DNA of 64,000 bases from Montifringilla adamsi (Eukaryota; Chordata; Aves; Passeriformes; Passeridae): assembly GCA_017590115.1 (NCBI GenBank), contig JAGGNK010010225.1:7240469-7304468 (forward strand), written 5' to 3'. This document shows, in pieces, positions 11,796-24,659 of the stretch (its first letter is position 1; each line of letters opens with the position of its first letter). A model generated the notes under the pieces. It worked only from the letters and a program-made list of their open reading frames with translations, made no database searches and was not told where the DNA came from. The position numbers were made by a program, and so were the translations under genes.

Positions 11796-14700
11796 AAATA
11801 CGCTGGCTATAACTATGCTCTGTGTACAGCTGTTTTCCTTCAGTTCATACACTTAGGAGTTGTTTTTCAGCTAACAAGTACTGGAGACAGGCTAAAAATC
11901 ATCCCACCATCCTTTCAAACTCGGGTGGAAGCTCAGGCTGAAGCTGTGGTCCTCACTGGGTCACTCCACAGGTCACTCCCTCTACATGCACCTACACAGC
12001 CCTTTCACCATCCCTTCCTTAGCCAAGGAAGCCTTCTGAGAGGACCTTTTCCGTGCACTTTATAGACTTTTTCTCTACCATACAGCAAAGAACAGCATTC
12101 ACATACCTGATAAGTGGCCCTATTAGCTCATGGACAGCATTTTTCCTTAAAAAGGAAACCCATCCCTTCCACCTTGCAAATAGCTGTGCAGAACAGCACC
12201 CTACAACTCAGGCATGACCGAGCTACTTTCAGTATCAGCCCTGATTATTATCTCCATGAGGAATGATTCCACTTCCACATAAAATAAAAATTACCCTAAC
12301 CTTCAGCCATAGCATTAGGGAGTGAATCAGTCATATTTTCCCCTTCACATTTCTGAGAACACATAGAGGAAGAAATAAAAAATTAAAAATATTAGATATT
12401 GCCTTTTGACTTGACTGCTAACACAATAAAGCAGCATCGTAAACTGAATCATGGAAGTCTGCAGTCTTCATTGCTCCCTTTGCTGGTATTACTTCATGGA
12501 TATTGGAGCCCTTAGGGAAACTGGAATATGAATAAAGATTTTTTTTTAAATCAGCCGTTTTTTCTTGGTTCTGTTTCTAAAAATAATGCAGTTTGCAAAA
12601 AACAGAAGGTTTGGTTTATAACACAAACAAAATTGTTACATTCTGAATGGGTTGTAAGTACCTGATTCTTTGCCTTTTTACTCATCCCTGCTAAAAAAAA
12701 AAAATCTGCAAATCCATTTGCTAACCAGCTGCACCTCTGTACTGAACAGATAACAACCTGTGCAAGCCAGGCTTTGCTGTGAATCGGTGCTGATAGGCCT
12801 GAATCTCATAGCTTTTTTTAAATGCTAATGACAAGAAACATTTCCTAAGCCAAAACGCTCTTGTAGATCTGTCTACTTCTATTATGACTGATATTTGCTT
12901 GTAAGTACATAGAACACTTGTTCACTGTGCCTTATCTGCTATGGTGCAGCATGCTGACCTACATACCATTCAGCACAATATGATGCACAAACATCTTCTA
13001 AATAATTTTTCATTTTCGACTTAAAAACAGTAGAGGCAAAATAGGATTGCTGCAAATCTAACAAAGAGATGGCATTATTTCCAAATAAAAATGTGCATTT
13101 TTCCAAAGAATTTATTTGTCTAGCAGCATGAAGTTCATACATAGCAATGCTTAAAAAGGGTGTTGAATTGCGATTAGGAAGGAAGGACTTAGGAAGAAGA
13201 ACAAACCACATCTTTTCTACTTACATAGAATAATTAAGCTAACTTATTTCTCATAACAATTAAAAGTTCAGCCTTTCTGAACCATGTTTTTGCAATATCA
13301 CTAAATGCTGCTGATATAAGAGTGCTGAAATAAGTGTGATAATAACAATAAAGAATGATGGATAGAAAAGGATACAGTAGCTAAGGGAACAGAAATGATA
13401 GTCTACTACCTGCCATTGTCAAGCTAAACAGAAGTACAGTATTTATGATTTTTGCTGTGATGCCTGCTATGTTGTATAAGCCCAGTCTTTATGATCATGC
13501 TTGTCTACTGAATGAAATAATTAATGCGTCAGTTTTTATTGTAAATAAATATATGTCTTCCCAGTGGCCAGACATTTTTTATATTAACAGTAGCACAGTC
13601 TCATAGCTATCAAAAGCTTGTAGAGGAAAATGTACTTTAAGAGCTGAATTTTAAGAGTAAAACAGAAAATCTCCATCAATTCAGAGCATTCTTAATCATT
13701 TTATATTCTGAAATGTTAAAGAAGGGCAGAAAAAGAAGCTTGCTCAAACAATAGAAAAAATAGGAATGCTTTGCCTTAGCCGGATACAGTAGCCCTAACT
13801 CTAAAATGTATATAACTATAAATGGCTTCCACATTGTAAAATGGGCTAAATTAAAGACATTTTAATAACAATATGGTTTATACATGCACTGAATTGAGAA
13901 ATATTTATTGACATGTTATTACCTCTAGATGAAAAAAAAAAAAAAACCACCCGCATAAAAATTAGAGGAAACATCAATGTTTAACCATAAAATAATTTTA
14001 AATTAATGATACAGCAGGTATGTACTATTTATTCATTTTCTAAAAAAGTACTGAATTTTCATATCCACAGTCACTACAATCCTTTTGTTTCTCATGGAAC
14101 ATATGGTCCAGGAATCAGCTTGATTGCTGTTTCAAACTGCAAAAATGAAAATAATTTGGGGACCAATCCAAGCTGCAGTGAGGTCAATAGAAGCATTTCC
14201 ATTGATGCTTAGAAGCCCTTGGTCAGCCTGTTGTCTGTTTTACCCCAGGCTGTTATTCAATTGCTGTAGAGACAGTGAATTAGAAGAAAAAGTAAAATGT
14301 TTGGTACTTTTACCTATTACCTATCTTACTTCCCTTTGATTTATTTTTAGGACAAAAGGTTATCTGTAAATTTGTATCCAAAATGGTCAAAATTCACTGA
14401 TCCTTTTTTTGTTTCACTGTGTTTCACCTTCTTGTACACAGTTCAAAGGCAACTCAGACAAGCCACTGACTTCTATTAAAGTGAAAAGCAGTGTCTTGAC
14501 TCACGTTAGTTATATATCATTAATGAGAATAACATCTTGTAAATCCACCAGTAGCTTGATGAGTCCAACATACAAATGGTTAGCAGTGATATGGCTTCCA
14601 GAAATAGATTGCTAGAGACACTGGTACATCTCATGGCATTACCCTGCAATCGATGCTGCTTTTGGTAGATTTAACTCTATAAGCAAGGTGGATTTCCCAT

Positions 14701-16514
14701 CCAGGCATCAGAATTGTTTTCCAGGTTCCTTTTTAATTTTGCAGCCAGTCAGAAAAACTTTGGGCCAGACCTGCACCTACTATTCATTTAAATAGATGGA
14801 TACATATAATTGCTATTGTGCTCAGCTCTGTGATGTCAACAAAAGCATAGACCAGGGATCAGGAATCAGACTTAACTGTACCAGGTCTACTATCCATGTG
14901 CTCCACACCAAAATCATGGACTACTAGCTTAGCTATAACTAAGGTTCAAATTATTCCCTGTGCTCAGAAAAAGCCAGTCTTGGTGGATTCTTGATGAATT
15001 TGGCTTCAACTTTTTATACTGGTTTGTGTCTGACCCAAATCCACAAAGAGAGCATGAATCTAAGCTGAGATGCAGTGCTCAGTGCTCACTTCAGGCTGAA
15101 ATGTTTCTACTAACATGTGCTTCCAGCTTTGGCCTGCAGTGACATGTGGCTGCACGCTTGCAAGTAAACAACATGAATAGTAGGCAAGTCCAGGCTGTAA
15201 ATGCCTGAATGAACTTGTAATCACTGGCATAACTTTTATGATCAAGGACTGTATTAATCACAAAGACCCCTGCCCATATCTTATTGTATTGTCTAAGATT
15301 GATACATAATGGTATATTGCACCCAGGATTGTCTTCTGAGCCCAACAAGGCTTGTGTGACTTCTAATATTTTGTTTCCAAAAGGAGTAAATGAGAGGAAG
15401 TCTCTAAGATATATATTGCTACAGTCCTTTCTCATTGAATTAATTTCATTAAACACACACATATCTGCAACAGAGTTTGCTGTGATGCACCTTTTACAGA
15501 AGAGCATGACTTGTAAGGGTTACAAGTCTTATTCAAAGTCTAATGGGAAATTCATAAAGGAATGATGGAATAAATTTCACGTATCTCTCTTCATCTTTGT
15601 TTAGGCCAGCAGATAGTATGGATTGTTTCTCTTTCAGCTACAGCTCTTCTAAAAACTTGCTTTATCCTTAAATGTACAGAGGACACAATTTTCACCCTCT
15701 AGCATGAGTACATGCAAGTGAATATTATTATTCCAAAGGCTGACTCTTTTCCATTACACTGTTCTTGTCATTGGCCAAATAAACCAAGTCTTCTAACACA
15801 ACACTGGAAACATAGCTAGTGTCTGCATATTAATTAGCCTTCCTGACCTGAATAGACAATTACCTAGGGCCCTGGCCTTCATTTCCTAAGCACCCTAAAC
15901 TCCACTGCAATGAACAAAACGAAAGAAAAGGCCTTTATTTTGGAATTACATCTATGAAAATATTGCTCTTGCTTAAGAGATGGGATTTCTGAAAATGCCA
16001 TGGAGAGTTTCTGACACTGCACAGAAGAACAGCATTGTTTTGTTCCAGACGAGGTCCTGTGCCCCCCTAAATGACTGTCACTCAAAACTTAGGCTATCCT
16101 TTGTGCCTTAGAAAAAATATGGAAAGTATGGTTAGGGCTTCTATCATTTTGACCAAATATGTGTATAACTTAAAGCTGTTCTCTATTTTAATAAAAGAAA
16201 ATGAGGTAATACTATAAAAATAACTTCCTTTGATCCTAGAAGCACTTTATTACAAGGTTTGCAAGCCAACTGGAATGAAAAACTTTTAAATAAAAAATTA
16301 ATGCAAAAAAGCAGAGCTGGGAGATAGGTAGATTTAAGAAATATTGCTTTTTTTTTTTTTTTTTTTTACTCAGAGCTTCTGCGAAAAATATTTCTGCTTA
16401 AAAAAAAATATGATTCCCCTTTCAACTCATTCCAGACACAATTTTACAGGTAGGCTCTGTGACTCATTAAATCCAGCTTTGAAGATGCACCATAACATAA
16501 AGTATTACAATTAT
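11796..16514. other. Unique AT-rich noncoding sequence, no gene seen
   Basis: Minus-strand open frames at 12,939-13,211 (90 residues) and 15,091-15,507 (138 residues) have no recognisable domain and no supporting splice or promoter context. A run of 16 A lies near 13,931-13,946. The words around 14,160-14,210 resemble a degenerate repeat of the CATTGACTTCAATGG type that I have seen in reptile and bird DNA, but I cannot assign a family. Confidence 0.5.
16346..16369. repeat. Poly(T) tract
   Basis: This is a run of roughly two dozen T within AT-rich DNA. No retroposed body with a polyadenylation signal is attached on either side. It is a simple low-complexity tract. Confidence 0.85.
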
Positions 16515-17291
16515 CATAGACCCTAAAAGCCTGTTTGGAATCTAACTCAGTAAAATTTATTAATGATATGAAGAAGGTGGTAAATTTACACATGATATTT
16601 AATTGGGAGCTACAGAGAGCAGATATATTTACAGTGAATGAAGAGAAAATCAAGGTCTTGTTTCAATTTAAAAAAAAAAATTAAAGAAAGTTACTAAATC
16701 TGTTTAACAATTACTTAAAACTTTGTTTCTCATAATTGTGTTACTCTAATGCATTTTTCCCCCAGAAACATTGTTATGTATTTAAAATGGACATCTGGAA
16801 ATTATTCAGTCTTTTAAAAATTACAGATATGCCTTCTCACCCTTTGCATTGCTGCAGAGGCGACATTAGGCAGTGCTTGACTGACCTGAGTTTGACAGTA
16901 GAGAAAAAAGAGTATTTTAAAAACACAAAGAATGTGATATGAGAGAACAAATCAATAGGAAATTATAATGGTAAGAAAGAGGGCCTGTTAATGTTCTTAG
17001 GCAGGGAGACAATAGATTGTAAACAAAAGTGCAAAATAAAATGCATGTATGCATCATGTCAACTCAGAAAAAATGAGTAAGGGAGAAGAGGACATGTAAA
17101 TATTTGAAAGGTGACTAAGGCTATACAGGCTATGAATTCACCTGCAAGAAGCCATACAAACCCCATCATTTGCTACATTTAAAATTGGACTGTCCATGGA
17201 TCTAGAAAATGCACTCTGGAGAATAATCTAATATTACAGGAAGGTAAATTAACAGACCAGCAAGGTCTCTTCCATTCCTTATTTATGTGAT
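16515..17291 (+). mobile_element. Ancient, decayed CR1/L3-like LINE remnant
   Basis: The last ~120 bp (about 17,172-17,291) match the 3' end of old reptile and bird CR1/L3-like elements. The plus strand has TTGCTACATTTAAAATTGGA, a CCATGGATCTAGAAAATGC block, and AGCAAGGTCTCTTCCATTCC followed by a short tail with no poly(A). About 600 bp upstream, TTTATTAATGATATGAAGAA at about 16,557 resembles the end of reverse transcriptase, where the encoded words are like INDL. Stops are frequent in every frame, so the copy is long dead. The link between the two ends is inferred from strand and order; the middle is not clearly alignable by eye. Confidence 0.55.
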
Positions 17292-17818
17292 AAATCCATT
17301 GTAAAAACACTTACACCATAAAAATTTATATCTTTCCACAATGTACATAGAGCAGCCCTGTTCTGGAAGAGGCTGAGCAGCTGCTTGAAGGGCACAGGTA
17401 CCCTGTTCTTTCAGGAGAGTCATGACAAAGCAGCGGTTATCTCCAAATTACAAAAAGAAAGAAAAAAAAAACTCCACTAAAGTAAAGACAGTATCTGACA
17501 ATGTTCCATGAACAGAAGCCCATTAAAACTAAGAGGACATTTGCCTTTAAATGGATGGATATCATTATGCATGCAAAAGTGCCCAAAAATAAAAAGGCAG
17601 AGTGGCTGCATTTCGAGGAAACAGTTGAGCGGCAGCAACCATTACCTTAGCAATTGCAGCACACAGGGCTCTCTGCTCTGCAGTCTAAAATGAGGACATT
17701 CCCTTTGCTGTGTGATTTACTTTGAGTATGCTGCAATCTTCTTTTTCCTCAGGTAAAATGTCAATGAGAAGTGTCCCAAATGTTTTCCCTGATCTTGTCA
17801 GGAGTTATTTTGTTTCCA

Positions 17819-17819
<1 letters not shown>

Positions 17820-17851
<32 letters not shown>

Positions 17852-17887
17852 AAAACCAAAAAAAACAAACCAGTAAAAAAACCCAAA
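17820..17887. repeat. Long poly(A) run with A-rich tail
   Basis: About 31 uninterrupted A (17,820-17,850) are followed by an A-rich stretch broken by C pairs. No AATAAA signal or recognisable retroposed gene lies immediately upstream, and no target-site duplication is evident. It is therefore called a simple repeat and not a retrocopy tail. Poly-lysine open frames across it are artefacts of the A run. Confidence 0.85.
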
Positions 17888-18214
17888 CTTTCTGCTATGT
17901 TAACACTGCACAAAAACTCCCAAAAAAGAGGAGCTGGTATGAGATGGGAAGCTCATGCCAGGCAAGGATCACACAGGACTGCCGCAGTGCAAAGAACGGA
18001 TCCAAATCAGCCTTTCCACAGCCTGAGCAATAATGTGTTCTAGCTTGGGGCCAGCATGCAGACTGCACTGCATCTCTAGCAGGTTGCGGAGGTGCCACGG
18101 AGAGGGAGGTTGTATGAATGAAACCAAGTGAAGACAATGGGATTTGGCCCTTTATTTAAGTGCCAGAGAGATGGTCTGCAGTATTTAAAGACCATGTACT
18201 ACCAAACATAATCA

Positions 18215-18260
18215 GATGGATGGATGGATGGATGGATGGATGGATGGATGGATGGATGGA
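18215..18260 (+). repeat. (GATG)n microsatellite
   Basis: This is a perfect tetranucleotide array of about 11.5 units over 46 bp with no interruption. Arrays of this purity and length are usually length-polymorphic in vertebrate populations. No coding context is seen. Confidence 0.95.
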
Positions 18261-21200
18261 CTATTTTGCTTAAGATATCACATGATACTCAGGCTTTAAC
18301 AAATATATACATTTCACTACATATTTATTAAGTGCTTGACCTTGCCTCTCTGTATTTATTGCATCATGCATAACTACTGGATTGTGAAAAGCAGAAAGTA
18401 CCTTCTCTGTCATGGCAGAGCATAAAACATTGATGACTCAGTTCTCTCATTTGTCAGCAAGAAGAATGACAGAATAGATCTGAACGGAGATCAAAGAAAA
18501 GGGAAAATACTGCCTTTACATTGTTAAAAGCCATTCCACCCATTTTTGCATTAAGTCTCATTGCAATAAAAGGGAGAAGAATGCTAAGTGGCCCTTCTGC
18601 TCAAACACGGTTGGCATAGATTCAAGGAAATCTCATGCAATGAGATCAGCACTAAACCAGGAAGAAATACCTCTGCCTCCCATTGTTTCCACCCTGCCCT
18701 TGGGTCACAGTGTGGTGGTACCACCTGCTTATTCAATATCGTACCCTCATTTTACATTATTCACTGGAAGAGGTAAATGGCGTTCTTTTCCCTCCTTCAT
18801 GCTGTAAGTAAGGCTTCTGGCATGGGGAACAAATGGAGCATTCTTAGCAAACAGGTTATTTATACTTCTGAATTTAATGTTGAGATGTAGTGTTCTTTTC
18901 TTCAGGCACATGGGGAACTGTACTTTTCAGAGACTCTCAGAATTGCTTTGAAGTAGATGTTGTGATGTCTTCTGTTTTGCAGAGCTGCTGAGCTGGAAGT
19001 GTAGTGTGAACAAGTGTGTATTCCAACAACCATTTGTGACAGGCACATTCCCAGGTCAGAGATTTTTTTTTTTGGCTCAAAATCCCCATCCAGTTTTCAG
19101 GAAGAGGCTTTTTCATGGAAATACTAATAAGAAAAGTCCAGAAAGACAAATCAGTGGGATTTAATAGCCTATGTGTGGAGGTCAGAAGTGTATTTGTAGA
19201 TCAGTAAATTGAAAGCTGTATTTTAAATATCCATCTTGATGCTCAGTTCCTGGATAGAATGAAAATAACAAGACAAAGAGAATCTATAAGGGACTGTAAG
19301 CTGATCTACTGATGCAACAGCATGATAATAATTTACATGTGTGTCTTTTTAGTGCAGATTTACAGTAAAACTTACAATCTTAGCAGTAAAACCCTGCAAT
19401 CTCAGGTGCTCTCTGAAAGTCACAGCACACACACAGGACCAAAAAGAAGGAAAATTCCCATCAGTTTCATCCAGAACATTTTCATCCGTGATTTTCCACC
19501 AGTTAGCAAAGAGGAAGGTCATTTTGGGAAAAACAAATGAATTTTGGTATACCTGCACAGTTCAGTGTTATGCTATCAGCATGTTTGAGTTTGTATCATC
19601 AGTTTCATAGTTAATAATACAAGCCTTAAAGTCATGTTTGGTACATTATCAGTAATTTGCCAGTGGTATTCATTTTTTAGGGATATAGATGCTTTTCACC
19701 ACACAGGCCTAGAGCAATTTTCTGTGTTCAAGAACAGAGTTTTCTCTTGATTGTCATTCACAGGAATATAGAGATCTGTCTTTACATAGGCTTGCACTAC
19801 CTTCTTTAAACCCCATATACCTCATTTTTCATTCTTTCCACCCTTCTAATACAGATGACCGACCTAGTGCCATCAGCTGCTTCCTGAACAAGACTGAGCA
19901 CACACAGGTCATTTGCTCTGGCACACTCATCCAAACATTTACCTGCACAGCAGGAAAATCCTTTCCATGGAGCAGTGCAGCTGGCCTGGCCAGCAGCAGG
20001 CTAAGCACAGCTGCAGATACCTGCAGCCCCTCTGCCCTGGGGTTGGTCAGCCTGGGAGGATGCTGCCATGACAGCAGCACCAACAACCTGCTCATTGGGG
20101 AGCCTTCCAGGGCCACAGACAGAACACCTGCAGGCAGGGATGTGAGCGGCAGGGACTCTGGGGGTTTGCTGCCAGTGTGAGGTCCTCTGACAGCACCTCT
20201 GTAGCAGCAGAGTCAGGGGGTCCTCCAATCCCTGGGACCTTCTGGAGCAGAGTTTTTATCGTTCAATGGTTCCTCAGAGAAACTCTTTTTCCCTAGACTC
20301 AAATACTCACCTAAGACACCAGGCCTAGATTTTGGGTAAATATGCAGTATCTGTATAGGCACAAGGGTAGTTGATGTCACAGGACAAAACCTTTTTTAAG
20401 AGCATACTACAAATCTGAAGGGATACATAAAAGCCAAACTTACGTGTCAGTAAGATTTATCACTGAAAAGCACAAGGTTTATGTTGTCAAAAGTGTTAAG
20501 TAAGAATTGTGTATACATAAAGTGTAGAGCCAAGCAGCTGGCACCACAGAAAATGTACCTACAGATTCTGGGTACAACTTTATTTGTGTCCTTGCTGATA
20601 CTACAGGACCTTTTGTTTTTAAAGACATCTTTTGTTTCTGCATGAAGCTTGGTCACTGGAAAAGCAAAAGACATATGAAGGAAATTATTGGAACCATAAA
20701 TTTAGGCACCACTTTACATTTACCTGGAAACTAGAGAGCGCACGCTAAAACCAATTAGTCTATATGGTTATAAATGGGCAAACACTATCAATCTGCTCCT
20801 AGACACTAATGAGGAGCATCAGTGGAGGAGACCAAATTCCATGTTGAAGTCCAGCAGGGACAGAGGAAGAGTCTGTGATTGGCTTTTAACACAGTTCCCT
20901 GTTTGGAGAAGGAGAGATATCAGTTTTCCCTGTACTTTGAGGCAGGGGCAGGGGCAATGAACAGTATTTTGGAATAAACTCTAGTTGCTGAGAAAGGTTT
21001 GCCATACCTCAAGCTGTTTCTGAACAGGCAGGTGGAAAAATTGGCTTCCTACCAGCAGAGTTCCTAACCCTGTCCCAGCAATGTACAGGAGGCAGAATGG
21101 GGAAAAGTACTGATGCATGGAAGGGTGGAGGGGTGGAAGTATGCACATGAAGTGTTCATTGCAATCTGAAGGAGCAGTGCTGACTGGGCTCACAGTAACA

Positions 21201-21890
21201 CACACAGGTCCAGACTCAGTGTGCTGTTACAAGCTCACTATTGCCAAGCCCCTAATTAGATGAGGAGGCTGGGGAAGGAAAGGGGTCCACTCTTCATATG
21301 TGACCTCCGTTCTAAAAACTACAAAGTGGGAAATTGGAAATTTCTTTATTCTTTCACCCTTTTTGTTCCTTGCTTCTCAGTATGCCTGCACTGCTTACCC
21401 CTCCCCGACCATTCCTGATCTTTCCTTCTCACAAACAATTGCACAGCTGAGTAATCGCGTTTTCATAGTAATCCAACTTTCTAAATTTGAGACCAGTCTA
21501 GAAAAGAACAACATTCCCTTATTATAACAGTATATCACATCTCATCCCCCACTTTCAACACAGCATTCCAGCAAGTTCCCACTACCCATCTGATGAGGAG
21601 AGGAGGTAGGTAACTTTCTGCTGAAGACAACATCTCTCTTGCCTGTTTACACTGGAACCCAAGTCAAACTTTTTCCAGCAAGCTTCTCAGAGGAGAAGGC
21701 CAGAGCTGCGGCATTGAATGGCTCTCTCCTCACACTGGAGCTGTCAGCTACAATCAAAGCATCCATGTATGGTATTTCCAGTGGAAAAAAAAAAGTACAC
21801 AGATGTATAGTTTGCATTTATGTACTGTAGGGACACCCTTGAATCGTGTTAAAAAATGTCAGTCAAGACATCTGGTCAGCTGTCCTAATC

Positions 21891-21953
21891 CATATTGGGG
21901 TTTTTAGACTACTGTTATGCCCCAATATGCTTTGAACATTGCCAATATGCTTT
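21891..21953. repeat. 10-bp hairpin plus 12-bp direct repeat
   Basis: CATATTGGGG at 21,891-21,900 is the exact reverse complement of CCCCAATATG at 21,920-21,929, with a 19-base loop. The right arm overlaps CCAATATGCTTT (21,922-21,933), which recurs exactly at 21,942-21,953, one period of 20 bases away. The arrangement could be a small cruciform or paired binding sites, or chance. Confidence 0.6.
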
Positions 21954-22283
21954 CTCTGCAGTAGCAGCAGTGTGTCCCCTTTGGTTTCACAGCCCATCCC
22001 CGGCATTGTTTTTTATAGTGTCACGTACAGAGCAAAATGAAAAACCACATACTGTATCTCGTGTGTCTGGCTAATGAAACTGGTAGGACAAACCTTGTGT
22101 GATTAGGAACAGGGACGGATTGGCTTAGGTCTAGTTCATCTTACGGACTGCAAAAAGAATCAGCTGTCACTTGTGCCATGCAGCAGATGGACAGTTTGCA
22201 TCCGATTTACATGCAGGCGCCAAAGCCTTTAGAAGCTTTGGCAGCCCACTTGCCATCAGGCAGCAGACTTTGATGTCCTGCAG

Positions 22284-22508
22284 ATGGTTCCAGCAGCCAT
22301 CTTGCGCTCGCGGTGCGCGGCGCTGTTGTGCCTCCTCGCCGGCGCCGGCCCTCTCGCTCCGGTGCCTCTGGAGCTGCCGCAGTGCGTGGTGCCCACCCAA
22401 GGCTCAGCACCCTTTGGCCGCTGCCTGGGCACGGTTGCATTTTCATTTCAATACAAAGCTCCGCCGTGCTTTGCTTTTATGGCAACTGCGTGCTCGCACC
22501 CACATTAA
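22284..22508 (+). other. Candidate ORF with signal-peptide-like start
   Basis: An ATG ORF of 74 codons lies in a locally CpG-rich patch. The first ~28 residues look like a secretory signal. The start is basic (RSR at residues 8-10), then comes a hydrophobic core, LLCLLAGAGPLA. The remainder holds a few cysteines and matches no family I know. The context around the ATG has G at +4 but not a purine at -3. The bases just before the ATG, CCTGCAG, could be a splice acceptor. Other frames on both strands are also open here because GC-rich DNA has few stops, so the ORF may be incidental. Treat it as a hypothesis, not a gene. Confidence 0.2.
22290..22445. promoter_or_regulatory. Short CpG islet
   Basis: By eye there are about 16 CpG dinucleotides in roughly 150 bp, including GCGCTCGCGG and GCCGGCGCCGGCC. 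The flanks are CpG-poor, like nearly all of the window. Unmethylated CpG islands usually mark vertebrate promoters or orphan regulatory CpG islands. This one is shorter than the usual 200-bp criterion. No TATA box is seen just upstream. Confidence 0.4.
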
Positions 22509-23992
22509 AAATCCTAACAGTGCCTACTGCAAGCTGTCCCCCCTCTCTCTACACTGAGTTTTGCTGTGTTTCACATTCCCTACCTAGAACCCCTACAAAT
22601 CCACCACCCCCGCTCCCTTCAACGATAATAGCATAATTTCAGAACAACCGCTGATCCAATTTCTCTATGAATTTAGCTCACCAATGCAGCTTTGCCTTAA
22701 CACGGTTCAACCCGTCCTAGGTAATGACACGGAACAAAGAGTTTTCTTCATGGTGGTCAGGCTAATCTTGCTCCATGAATAGCCCAGAGTAATCTATCAG
22801 CAGTGGAAAGCTGTGGCTGGAGGTCTTCCAAAACCAGCTCTTTCGCATTTGGTAGGAGCAGTTAGGAATTCTGACTGGCACTATTAGTCGGGAGCCATGT
22901 CATCATGCTACAGAAGGGACTGCAGTTGTCCCCACTAGGTAGGATCAGCCCAGCACACACATTTTTCCACATTTTTCCATCCCTTGAGTATTACTGGAAG
23001 TTCAGCAAAAAGTCTCTGATGAGGCTTTAAGAACCAAGCTAGAAGAGGCAAATTCAGTAATTGTGATTTCCAGACAGTCGTAAGTAATAGAAAATAGTGG
23101 GGGGGGACACTCGTATAAATTGTCAATTAATGTGGACTGGTTACAGCCAGCAAACAAGAAGAAAAAAATAAACAGTTAATTAGAGCTTTTGGAATCATTG
23201 TTATATATACAGTGCATCATTTGCAGGTGCTACAAAAGTGAAAAATAACCATTATAATTACTAGTATTCAAAGATTCATATTTTCCCCATGTAATTGATT
23301 TAGGATTATCAGTTTTCTTGTAGTTATACAAAAGGCCTGTCAAGGTGTTTCCACACGTGTTTGGCTCATGCATGTTCCAAAAACAAGTCAAAATGCCATT
23401 GTATTTTACACGGCAGAGTTAAAGTGACTCTGAAAAATAGGCCAGGTTTTACCTGGATCATTATCTCAGTTAAATTATCTTACATATGTTTTAATTTTTT
23501 TTTTGTTCATACTTTCTTCATCTTTTTTCCCCTCTCTCTTTCTTTTTTGTTAAAATGCATCTGTGTTTGTTGACTGCCCCAGATTATATCTAAGTGAGGA
23601 GTGGGAGTACTTGCACCTGGTACAGTATATGTAGCTTAACAATACATATCATTACATTATTTACAGCTCATTTTATGTTATTCAATAGTAAACTGCAGAT
23701 TAACCCTTTGAGAGCCTGGCTGGTGCTACTCAGAGAGGCAGAGGAGCTTGGTGTTTTTCAGGGCTGTGGGAGTACATCTATAACTGCATTCATAAAGATG
23801 GCAGTGTGCTCATTATAACCGAGATCACCACCAGAGCCAGCTAATTCCTCTCCCAGGAAATCTCATCCGTAATCACATTCCTTACCACACCATGCTTGTA
23901 CTTCTGCTGATAACACAGGTTATAAAAGGGACTCACTCAGTGCTGGAGTCAATTAATGAACAGGCTTTTTAACCTCCTTTATTGGAGTACAT

Positions 23993-24562
23993 TCAGCACC
24001 AAAGGGAGCCAATGTTGTGCTGCTGGCAGGAAAAGGGCCCAAGGAATGCCATTTCAGGATGTTTCAGGCCTGTGTCCAGTTCCCCGAAACGGACATCACG
24101 ACTGACCTCATTTGGCACTGACTCAGCAGCCTCAGCACCCACAGGAGAGGAGACAGCATGCAGATAAAGCCTTGAAGAAACACTTTTCCCACTGTCCAGG
24201 GAGGAAAAGTTATCTCTGACCAAAGGACTGACAGATTCAGGCATCACCTTCACTTCTCCTGCAGCTGGAAAAGGCCATGAGTCACGAACTCTTATTGTGT
24301 TTGCATTTGTGGAGTGGTTTGGTTTTTTGTCCAGAGCACAGAGGGAGAAAGGCAGGGAAGTTGCACAAAAGCAGACAATATAGAAGAGGAAATGAAAATG
24401 GCAGGATCTGGGGTGACAGACATCGGGACAGGGAAACTTGAATACACAGTGCCATACAAAACCTTTCCCTCTATTTTCACAACGTTCAGTGTGGTCACGC
24501 CAGGCAGAGAAATGCACAAACTGGCCTTTCCTTTCTCCAGCAATTTGTTTGGCATACAGCAC
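23993..24562 (-). other. Unassigned 189-codon open frame
   Basis: This is the longest open frame on the minus strand outside the CR1 copy, running 570 bp without a stop. It opens with GTG and not ATG, and internal ATG codons come only after residue 100. The predicted product has a hydrophobic stretch around residues 58-75 and no domain I recognise. A 189-codon open run is uncommon by chance in 64 kb at this base composition but not decisive. It could be a chance frame, or part of an exon read without its introns. Confidence 0.12.
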
Positions 24563-24659
24563 ACGTATCTGTCAAAATGTTGTGTATGCCATGCAGTGCT
24601 GAGATAATTCTTCTGTGGTAAGCACCCAAGTAGGAAGGGGCTCCTGCATCATAACGCTC

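Larger units (their letters stand above)
17292..22150. other. Noncoding sequence with simple repeats, no gene seen
   Basis: Apart from the poly(A) run and GATG array listed separately, this stretch is unique sequence. A GC-richer patch at about 19,850-20,240 gives overlapping open frames on the minus strand (95 and 75 residues) with no recognisable domain. The overlap and lack of similarity suggest a composition effect. A short hairpin with a nearby direct repeat occurs at 21,891-21,953. Confidence 0.5.

Noticed and set aside
14160..14215. Resemblance to a CATTGACTTCAATGG-type ancient amniote repeat, with similar words near 8,330 and 43,530
   Set aside because: I could not tie the words to a named family, and the similarity is short; needs a library search.
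19829..20228. Minus-strand frames in a GC-rich patch
   Set aside because: Overlapping frames of 95 and 75 codons reflect local GC content; no similarity recognised.
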